Shown in pieces: positions 47,401-59,400 of a stretch of DNA of 64,000 nt. This stretch comes from Odontocerum albicorne (taxonomy: Eukaryota > Arthropoda > Insecta > Trichoptera > Odontoceridae), in NCBI GenBank assembly GCA_949825065.1, contig OX463859.1, forward strand, positions 23,143,847 to 23,207,846. Reading direction: 5' to 3'. The translations under genes and the position numbers were made by a program. The notes beneath the pieces are model-generated. The model worked only from the letters and a program-made list of their open reading frames with translations. It was not told where the DNA came from and did no database searches. Position 1 is the first letter of the stretch; every line of letters begins with the position of its first letter.

Positions 47401-50400
47401 GCCCACAGCTCGATAATCTACATCCTCCCGCATGAGATAATACCACTTTAAACATACATACTTACTACCATCACCACATTTCTCTATCGAGGTAGGCAGA
47501 GAGGACAGACCGACATACTTTTCTATCTCGACACACACTTCCTTGGCCTCTTCTACATCCATACACATCATACAACTTATATGACTTCTCTGGCTTTCTA
47601 CGTTTCCTTTCTTCAAAATATGACTCACCATACTTATTTTGGTCTTCCGCTCACACACCTTTCACTAACATTTGCACTATAAATTTTTTTTTTTTAGTTT
47701 TGGTTCATTCATTCGTTCCACATGCCTAAATCATCTCAGAATGCATTTCTTTATCTTATTTAACACATCAGCCTTAAGTTCAAATGCATATGTTATCACG
47801 TCATTATGTATTCTGTCATACATTGTCACCTTATTTATTCTTCTCAGTGCACGCATTTTTATAGCATTTATTTTACTCCTATCAGTATTTTCCACGTCAT
47901 CGTTTCACTCCCATACGTTTCACTCCCAAACGCATATCTAAAGAAGTTTATTTAAATATAACGACATACTTGGCCTAGTACGGAAACGTCATACTACATT
48001 CTCGATAGAAGGAAAAAAAGTTTAACGACGAGTTTATTGTTTCATACCCAGCGAGCATTGCCAATGTGTGCGACGATGAACTACGCGTTACATTCCTACT
48101 TCAATGGTTTTATTTATTAATTAAAAACAACGTTAGTATTTTCTTAATACAACAAAACAATTTGTTAAACTCTTAAAATGTTTTATTTTTTTCGAAGTTC
48201 ATTAAATTATGCGTATTTCTTTAAATATTTTCCGTAAACTTTATAAGATTTCATTATTAAAAAAAATTCAGTAGAATGTTTTATATTAAATAAGATGATG
48301 CTTTAACACTTGCCACCCTGTGATGGATATCGAGTGACCAGGATTTATATTTTATTTGATTATTCGACGTTTTAATACATAATAAAATTATTTTTATAGC
48401 TAATTACGAAAAATAACCCAGCAGATTTTGCATTTTAATTTAAAACATACATTTTTCACTGGATGCTTAGCGTCCAGCACCGTGGCTGGCGTATTTTTTT
48501 AGTACAGTATAGCAAGTGTTAAATTTGATTTTTTTTGACAATTCACAAGATTTCATATTGATTATTCGATAGAGCGATTAAAACCCATTTTCTAATTTGT
48601 TATAATTTTAATTGATTTATTTATGTATGCATCCGTCCGTCGGGTTAATGAGTTCGTTTGGTAGCAAAACTTAAACGCATTAGACGTATGATTAGGAATA
48701 TTGTCTCTCCGTTTGTGGTAGTAATACTAACACGTACAATGACGAACAGTGATTTCTATGCCTAGTCCAGTGGTTTAAAGACTCAATGTTCGATAAATGA
48801 AGTCGAAGAAGATGTTTTCTCTCAAGCACACTCTTTAATATCTCTAAATCATCAAGTCAGATATATAAAAGGGGACCGTAAGAATGAAAATAATGTTCAA
48901 TAAAGTTTCACTAAAAATTCTTAGTTGCACTTTCAATGATTTTATTATTTTTATGACACGCAAACTGCATTATGAAAGAAATATGATTTGAAATTTTAAT
49001 TGACTTGAAAACAAAAAATAATATCACCTTTATCCATTTATTTATTTAACACTTTTATTGCAAATACTCAGTCATTCATCCAATAATCATAAGATTGTGT
49101 TTTGATTTCATCCAATAATCATAAGATTGTGTTTTGATTTCATCCAATAATCATAAGATTGTGTTTTGATTTCATCCAATAATCATATGATTGTGTTTTG
49201 ATTTCATCCAATAATCATAAGATTGTGTTTTGATTTCATCCAATAATCATAAGATTGTGTTTTTATTTCATCCAATAATCATAAGATTGTTTTGTGATTT
49301 CATCCAATAATCATAAGATTGTGTTTTGATTTCATCCAATAATCATAAGATTAAGTTTTGATTTCATCCAATAATCATAAGATTGTGTTTTTATTTCATC
49401 CAATAATCATAAGATTGTTTTGTGATTTCATCCAATAATCATAAGATTGTGTTTTGATTTCATCCAATAATCATAAGATTGTGTTTTGATTTCATCCAAT
49501 AATCATAAGATTGTTTTGTGATTTCATCCAATAATCATAAGATTGTGTTTTGATTTCATTCAATAATCATTAGATTGTTTTGTGATTTCATCCAATAAAC
49601 ATAAGATTATGTTTTCATTTCACCCTTTAATTATAATAAATATTGTTACGTATTAAAATAATGTGAAACGAATATCTTTCTAAAACATCTTTGACGTCGT
49701 TTAATAATTAATCGAGTTAATGACATGCGTTTAGTGCGGTGACTATCTCATTTATCATTCTCATTTGAGTTACACTTCGTTAAGCATAAGTTAAGTTTAG
49801 TTACCCACAGTAACCGGCCTCTGAGGAATGTTAATCTACCATAGAAAAATTCGGTCAGTGGGTCAAGCAGTCAGACGCTTGCAGCCTTCTTCTTACACCA
49901 AAACCTCGTTTAATAAAAAATATATTATTTTCTTTAATAAATAATGCAGGGATAAAATAGATGTTTAATGCGAATCGAGGAGCTTTACGATGGTTTGGAC
50001 ATGTGGAGTATACAAATCAGTAATGCAAGGTGTACGTGGAAGAGGTATACTGAGCAAATTATAACTGGATCAAATGGATCAAAATTTTGAAAGAAAGTAA
50101 TGTGAGATATGTGAATAGTAGAAAATAGTATGTAAAGAAGGCGAAAGTTATGTGATTTGATAGAAAAGTTTGGAAATCTGCCTGATTCCCTAAATATACG
50201 ACTTGGTTATATGTATGTAAATATTGTAAGGTCAATCTATTTTTCAATATGTTTTCTCGTATCATCTTATTTTGCCACATTCCACTTTGTGATTGATTTA
50301 TGGTGTTTTTTCGAAAGATTAAACCTGCCACAAAGATTGCGGTGTACTTTGAATTGTCTAAGGTGTGACCACACATACGAGTATGAGAGATTTCAGACAT

Positions 50401-53400
50401 TCCCCGTTATGCTCATTTGAAATGGTCTAGACGGCCGATCACATCATAAATGAGTATCAAATCTATTATTCCCGGGAAGATCAGATGGGAATCATTGAGC
50501 TTCTCCTGAGAATGTATCATGGATGATAAACCTGAATATTTGACTATGAAAGAGAAAACGAAGTGAAGTGCCACATCAGATTTTTCCGACGTTGACGGTC
50601 AACGGAACGAAAATGTTCTATCCTCACCTTAACTAATGAACTCGCCAACATCTTGCACTCCATCCCATTACATACACATATGTGAATTTCTTCTTCCAAC
50701 ATATCTACGACCCTGTACATGTCCTTCAATGATAAAATATAGGGAATTATAGTTTTCGTCAAGTCATATATGAAGATTCGGCCGATTGTTTTAAGTTTAA
50801 TTTCTGATTAATTAATTAAAACGTAAAAAAATATTTCGCGAGTTTTAGCATGAACACTGGAAATATTTCTCGAGTTTTAGCATGAACACTGGAAATTAAT
50901 GCTAATTCAAATATAATTAAAAATTGAAACACTGTTTAAGCTTCTTGAAAATATATATTTAACCCAACTAGTTCTAAGTCATATGCGACTCATCTTCAGG
51001 GGTATAAATATATTTTGTAAATTATACAGCGTTTTAATTTTTTTAATTATATTTGAATGTAAAAGAATTTAAACAAGGGTATCATTTTAATTTAAAAATT
51101 CGCCTGATAATAAAACAATAGCAGGTGGCTGACGCGTGTGAGTATTGTTGCCTCTTAGCGTGAGATAGTATTTTCAACACGTAAATGACAATCTGGAAAT
51201 TATGCATTAACGCCAGTGGTTCTACAATATGTCCATAGGCATGATCATTCTGGCAAAAGATTAAATTGTCTTACGGCTACACTCTTCAAAATGTTCGATA
51301 CGTAAACACTTTTCTTTTTCATAGAATGAATTCATTGGTACAAATCCGTTACGGCAAAGATCTATTAAAAGGAATTCCGTAAAGAGAGGAATTAGTGTAT
51401 CCAACTTACTTTGGTACCATCCAATAACCATTTTAGTTACCGATTTGAATAAATGTAATCCTTATATCTTATGGTATCCCATTACATTATGGGACGTTGA
51501 GAAGGTTCTTTAGACCTTTGTAGGAACTCGAAATGACCTTTTAACATTTGTTTATTGGAAAGCTTAAATTTAACTGCTTTGATCCATCTATGATTATTTG
51601 GACATGGTTTAAGATTTGGGCAGTGTTGATCTTAGACGTTGGTTGGTTGATGTCAATAAAATGGTAATTATTTTTTATCCTTGATTATCTACATTTTATT
51701 TTAAGTAAGAAAAAAAATCGTTATTATTTTAAAACTTTCATAAAACATGTATTTTTTTTTAATTAAGAAAGGTCACGATAAATTTTCGGTGGTCATGTTA
51801 ATGGTTAGTATTCACGCTAAGCAAGCGGGTATCTCAGGGTCGTATGCTGCTCAAAATGATAACTATAATATTTTCATAGGGATTTTGATTTCCTGTTTCT
51901 ATTAACTGTTAAGTATCTGTTAAGATTGTAATAATAAATTTAATTAAAAAATATCTAAACCTTTTTTTATTATTTACGCTATGGATATAGATATATTTTA
52001 AGATGATATGAACTCTTTATCAGTAATTAAAGAAATTATATTTAACATAGGTTTTTTTTTAAATAAACCAAATTATTATCTTTGCAGTAACTTGATTCCC
52101 TTCGCAATGAAAATATCTTAACAACACAGCATTTCTATTAGAATAAATCATTTTTAAAAACCGCCTCCTCATTCATTAGAAATTTCATTTAAACATGCTT
52201 AAGTTTCTCTTTGTAATCAGTTTCTTCAGTCAGCTAAGAGGTAGATTGAAAAATATGACATTTCTCTGATGAGGTAGGAAGAGAGGACAGAGCCAAACTG
52301 GTCTGTTAAAACTATGTTATTTCTCTCTTCCTGCATACAGAACAGAAGTTCTCAACGTAGATTTTGTGCATATAAAAGATATTAACGGAAGATATACGGA
52401 AACCTTAAAAGACACAAGACTAAATTAATTAACTAAAGAATAATCTAAAAATAATAAACATTGACAATTAATTGAGTTAAGTGAGTAATTTACTAAAAAA
52501 AAAGTCATTAGACTTGTAACAAAATAAAAGCATAATCATTATCTATCAATGACAAAAGAAGTCTAGTCTGTATCTCTCAATAACAAAAAACTCTAGTCAG
52601 TATTACTTAATGACAAAAAACATCTAGTCACAATCTCTAAATAACAAATAAGCTCGAGATAAAAAGTTAGTGTCTTTAAAGCACAAAAAGTCCAGTCATT
52701 ATTTTTAAGATTCAAAAAAGTCTAGTCAGTATCTCGAAATGAAAATAAAAGGTCTGGTCACCGTTTTTAAATTACAAAAAATTCCAGTCAATATTTCTAA
52801 ATGTCAAAAAAGTCTAGTCACTGTCTCTAAATAACAAAAAAGTATAGCCAGTATCTACGAGTATAAAGGATAAAAAAAGTCTAGGCACTGTCTCTAAATA
52901 ACAAAAAAGTATAGCCAGTATCTACGAGTATAAAGGATAAAAAAAGTCTAGGCACTGTCTCTAAATAACAAAAAAAGTATAGCCAGTATCTACGAGTATA
53001 AAGGATAAAAAAGTCTAGGCACTGTCTCTAAATAACAAAAAAAGTATAGCCAGTATCTACGAGTATAAAGGATAAAAAAGTCTAGGCACTGTCTCTAAAT
53101 AACAAAAAAAGTATAGCCAGTATCTACGAGTATAAAGGATAAAAAAGTCTAGGCACTGTCTCTAAATAACAAAAAAAGTATAGCCAGTATCTACGAGTAT
53201 AAAGGATAAAAAAGTCTAGGCACTGTCTCTAAATAACAAAAAAAGTATAGCCAGTATCTACGAGTATAAAGGATAAAAAAGTCTAGGCACTGTCTCTAAA
53301 TAACAAAAAAAGTATAGCCAGTATCTACGAGTATAAAGGATAAAAAAGTCTAGGCACTGTCTCTAAATAACAAAAAAAGTATAGCCAGTATCTACGAGTA

Positions 53401-56400
53401 TAAAGGATAAAAAAGTCTAGGCACTGTCTCTAAATAACAAAAAAAGTATAGCCAGTATCTACGAGTATAAAGGATAAAAAAGTCTAGGCACTGTCTCTAA
53501 ATAACAAAAAAAGTATAGCCAGTATCTACGAGTATAAAGGATAAAAAAGTCTAGGCACTGTCTCTAAATAACAAAAAAAGTATAGCCAGTATCTACGAGT
53601 ATAAAGGATAAAAAAGTCTAGTCACTGTCTCTAAATAACAAAAAAAGTATAGCCAGTATCTACGAGTATAAAGGATAAAAAAGTCTAGTCACTGTCTCTA
53701 AATAACAAAAAAAGTATAGCCAGTATCTACGAGTATAAAGGATAAAAAAGTCTAGTCAGTATCTCATAATTAGAAATGTTCATGAATTAATCTCTTGACC
53801 GATCTACCTAAACAAAACAATCCGATCTCAAAATATTAGAAAATCTATAATATTATATATTCTCGAGTCATTAATAATATGAACTATGACGAGTCATCAA
53901 TAATATGTATTCCATTCAAATATATAAACCGGGGTTTGGGTGCGATGGTACCGATGGTAAAATGTATATATAAACTTCGTTTGGTAACAATACTCACGTG
54001 TGATAGACGTGTGCTAGTCATTGTTGCCTATATACACCTGGTAGTATTGTTAACATGTACGATTACGCACAATGAGTTACATGCTTTCTTCAGTGGTTCT
54101 AACTCCAAAATCTAGATGAATGGGATCGAAGACAATATTCTCTCCGCCCCGCTCTTTTAAGTGTTTTATTCCCCTAACATGTTGAAAAATTACTCACAAA
54201 TAAAGAAAAATCTATCATGTAATTTATCTAAAAAATTAAAGCCTTTAAGCTGTCAAAGACTATATGGTTTTGTAACACGCGAATGGCAATGTTCAAAACA
54301 AATATTAATTGAAGTACTCGTATGTATTAATCCTAAAAAATATCATTAATTCCTGGTTTTACATAGCATAGTAAAGTTATTGTCATTTCTGAAAATTTAG
54401 TATTCTGAGTTCAATAAAGAAATTAAGTCTGGTCTTAATTAAAAACATTGCGATTAAATTTCAGCTAATTTTTTTCAGATTTTATTTCACTCAGTAATTA
54501 TTAGCTTTAAATGCATATCAAATTGATGTCTAAATTACCAACTTGAATGAGTTGAACGGAGATACAAAAATGATTTTTTTCAATGAAAAACGTGCAAACA
54601 TTTAACTCAGTCATGGCCAACCCGTGACCTGCCAGTGTGTTTTGTGCAGCCTGCGAGCTTTTTTTATGAATAATAAAAGAAAAACAATTCAACAGATATT
54701 TAATAATAGTGACACACTCTAGATTTCCGACACGAAGACAATGATTTGTATGCAAATATGGTATTTTATTTAAATAAGACACAAAATTTAAGTGATACGT
54801 ATGCACAAAAATTTAAAATTAAATAAAACATGGGTTCATTTTTATGCGTAATGTACGAGTATATCCAAAATAATAAAAATAAATCATTTATTAAGGTTTT
54901 TATTTAATATTATACTCATGTTGAGTAAATTAAATTTAAATTCAATAAAAAAATTCAATCGACGAATTTGTCGGCCTTCATGTCCTTAAAAAATACACGT
55001 GCGGCCCGCAAACTTTTAAGCAATATCGGTTTTGGCACATAACCCGAAAATGTTGGCCACCCCTGGTTTAACTCACCATAATTGAAAAGTAGTTAAAATA
55101 AAGGAAAAATGGACGACATGTACTTTGATGTTAATTTCATTAATTTGTTCTGAAAAAAAAAATTAAAAATCTAAGTTTAAGCAAAAAAACATGGATGAAC
55201 TTAATTTTTTTCATGTTTGGATATTTTTTACAAGTGTATTTTGGTTTTTTGAAATATGTCATATTTATTATTTTTATAATTTAAGCTAAATGAAAGTATT
55301 TTTAATCTTTAAAAAGTTATCATAAAAAAAAGTTATTTACATTTTCTATATAAAAAATAAATATAAGTACTATAGTTAAAAAACATGACATATTTCATTA
55401 TTTTTTAAGCAATTGTATTTTTTAAATTTATTTTATAAATTATAAGTTAACATTTAACTAAAACATAAACTTGTCTAAAATGAAAAACTTGCGAAAAAAG
55501 GGTAGACCGATGAAAAAATCAAAAGGTATACTCGTATAGTTAGTGAAGTCTTGAGAGAAAGGCAAGGAGTGTATCTATGAGTATGGTTGAGACAAACACC
55601 ATTTGCGTGGAAAGGAAGGTGAGGAGATCTATCTTTCCTACTTCCTCCCAAAGAGATATGACGTAATGGTATATTTGTGTATTTTTCTCTTTCAGAGTGA
55701 CTTTTTATCAAGCATAAAAATAAAATAAAACAAAAAGCAAGACTTGCACTGCCACCTGTGTAGCATTATAAAAAGAAACGGGTTACTTAGTTAACGCCAT
55801 CTATTTACAACTCAAAAGAGTTTTTGTTTTATTTTCTCTAGAAGAAAACAAGAAAAAAAAACATCGTTTGGCATACTTTTTGTAAAAAACCTACTCGGTT
55901 TTATATTATTTTTGTAATTGCTTAATATTTTATTTGAAGTAAAATATTATACTCTGTTGAATCACTCAATTAGTTTTGCAAGGTTATCGCGTTAATACAT
56001 TTTATTTTATATTTATTCGTAAAAAAAAATGGAAACTTTTTGACAAAATATGATAAATCTGTTATATACGAGTATTATGGATAGTTGATTTGCAAAATTA
56101 AATAAGATCGAAAAATATTATTTGCGTTTTTGGTTAGATAATAATTTTCTAGATTAATCTTAGATTATTTCTGGACACAATTAAAGATTAAATGATGGCT
56201 TCCCCATTCTGTAAGCTTTTTTACACTATTTTTTTGTTCATATAAAATGCGATTTCTTGTCAATAAATTGATATTTTTTTCTAGTCAATCCGTTATTATT
56301 TATTATTTAGGGTTCGCAATAACAATAATATTTTTAATCCAAGACAATTTTTGTCAATTAATAAATCAAATAGTTTTAAAACATATTTTCAGCATTGTCA

Positions 56401-59400
56401 CTGTATTTTTTTTCGGTACCTAAACTGAAAGATATTTTGTTTTCAGTTCCACAAATCATTAAAGAAAAAACTTCAGTGAAATAAAAGACTGTTTTCAATT
56501 CATGACAAATTCAAATAAATCTTGTATTTATAATTTCAATATCACACAGATACATAAGAACAACATACACATACATGTACCCTCGTTTAAAATGTATATT
56601 TAATCTTCCAAAAAATATAATTAAGAATTTAAGAAAAAAATCAAACAAAGTATCATTACTTAGTACCTCCGTAACAGTTATATTATATTTTTGTATGAGT
56701 TGAATGATAAATGCAAACGAGATTGAGATGGATTCGTTTTTGTGAGCTGTTGGTTATTGATTTGCAAATTGAAAGTATTATAATACTCGTATATTGATCA
56801 TGGGTGGATAATTGTTGAAAGTATTATAATATATTGGTCATGGATGGATAATTGTTGAAAGTATTATAATATATTGGTCATGGGTGGATAGTTGTAGAGT
56901 TGATCATGAGCAACTTCCTCACAGCACATAAGAGCTGTGTAATTTATAAGTATGTGCATACCATTCCGCCATTCGCCTATCAGGATTGCTAGAAAGGATA
57001 GACATGCATCCTTCATCTCTTCTACAATCATATAACTTCAACAATTTCTCTGACTTTCTACGTTTCCTTCATTCAAACTAGAATATTATGACCACCTGCT
57101 AACGCACTGGACTTCCATGTGGAAGGTCGCCGATTCGAATCTAGCACTGTACTATTCCTCTCAAATGTAATGGCTTACATGTATAACGTGTTGACATAAT
57201 AGAACCCCACTTTTTTTAGGGGTAGTAGGAAGTGGAAAAAAGGACCACCAGCAGGAAGAACTAAATAACCTGGCTCAGAATCCAACCTCTTCAAGAATTT
57301 CGATTTAGATCTCTATAGTTTGCAGCGTACAAAAATATCACGTAAGAGTTGTAAAAAATCTTTCGGAGGCTTGCACCACGTAGTTTGGCTTATGACGCCA
57401 ACGTTTCGAAAGCGTTGAAGTTTTCATCTTCAGGACTTATTTGTTATCAATTTCCATTTATAAACAAGCCCTGGAAATGAAAACTGCAACGTTTTGAAAA
57501 CGTCGGCATCATATGAAAAATTACACGGTACTACACTCCAAAATACCTTACATATAATTTATTTTTAACAAACACTGTTTATTCCACTTTTTTATGACGG
57601 TATAACCCTACCGGTTTCAAGGCTTTCACCTCATCTTCAGGGGAGCGCAAACAAGACTAAATGCTGTTCGAACTGGTACCGATTTAGACACTTCAACGGT
57701 TGGAGGCGGGGCGGGGGGGGGGGGGGGTGAGAGGAAGGCTAGGTATAATTTCGGCCAAGAGCGGGGAGATTTTGGGGAAATAACTATTCAACAGATGCTC
57801 CGATCGGTATACTGACTTAGAAATTTCTAGGGCCTCCAATCTGTCCAATTTATTTCCGTTGCCGCTAATATGTAAGAATTTGGCATCATCGATAGAAAAA
57901 GTATGATTCTCACGGTGACAATGATTAGCCATTTCACCGATCGGAGCATCGAAATTAAACCTAGCCTTCCTCTCACCCCCCCCCCCCCCCCGCCTCCAAC
58001 CGTTGAAGTGTCTAAATCGGTACCAGTTCGAACAGCATTTAGTCTTGTTTGCGCTCCCTGAAGATGAGGTGAAAGCCTTGAAACCGGTAGGGTTATACCG
58101 TCATAAAAAAGTGGAATAAACAGTGTTTGTTAAAAATAAATTACAATGTCTTTAAACCTCCACAACGTTAATGCCTTACCTATAAACAACATACCTTACA
58201 TATATGCAACTGATACGAAAACCCACGAAAATCTCAAAACATACGTAACGTTAAGTATTTCTTGAAATTCTGGGACAATTTTCTATAAAGATTTAAAAAA
58301 TATACGTTCATGGATCTTCATCATTGATATCATTACCTCTCCATTTTATGGCATTACCACCAATAAATAGTTTGGACCATTAAAAACCTAAAACAGAACA
58401 TAGTTTAAATAACGGATTTCATAACTAGTACGCAATTGATTAATACTACAACCTTAATTGATTGATACATTTTTTCACCTTTTTACGTTTATCTAACGAA
58501 GGGCCGATGATTTACTTTTGATTATTTCTCTTTCAAATTAATCAGGCTTAAAACTGGTTTTTCGATAATAATTTTATTTCAATTAAACGTGATTAATCAA
58601 GATTAAACTTCAATTAGGAAGTAACGTATCAATAGAACCTTAATACTTATTCAAATGAAGTTAAAACGTTATGCATCTCGTTGTGCAAAGCTGAAACTAT
58701 GATAACTCATTTTTTTTTATTTATTAAACATTTTGAAATTAAAATTAACCCATGAATCACTTTATTCCACTAATTACTATAATCACCGCCACGCGTATTA
58801 CTATCTCTTATCCTCAGGATCCTTTCAGGTGTAATGATCCTGATTTGTGAAAAGAACTGCTTAAGTCTAAGAAATATATTAAATAAAGGATATTTTTTTC
58901 AGTATTCCTTGGTTACTTATTATTTTTGTTAATGACTTTATGTACTCGTATATCTAATGTTTCCTAATTCATTGTTTTGTATAATTGAATTTAGAAACAT
59001 TTAATAAATAAGATAAAATCTTATAAATAACCAAAGAATGCAAAAAAAACATATTTCTAAAAAAAAATCTTAAACCTGATGTACTCGTATTTTATCATCA
59101 TCATCATCATCAATGGCGCTACAGCCCATTGTGGGCCCCGGCCTCCTCTAGCAGTCGCTGCCATTCCCCCCTTTCGGGGTCAGTCCGGCTTCTTTTGCTT
59201 TTGGTTTCATAATCGTGTGGTTTCAGATAGACAGGTGATTAACCCATCGTATCTTAGGTCCCTGGTGGGGCTGCCACCTTAAGGCCTGAGACCCTGCCCT
59301 GGTTTTCTGTTAGGGTTTTCCTTCCCTTAGCTGGTGGGGTCTGGTTTTTAGGCGCCAGAGACTCGCCTTTCATCCTTCCGCTATCTGCTATGATCCACAT

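Noticed and set aside
47672..47941. 89-codon plus-strand frame
   Set aside because: Antisense of LINE-1 late coding sequence; no independent support.
49076..49625. CRISPR-like regular repeats
   Set aside because: The 32-bp units are contiguous with no spacers, in a eukaryotic genome; it is a minisatellite.
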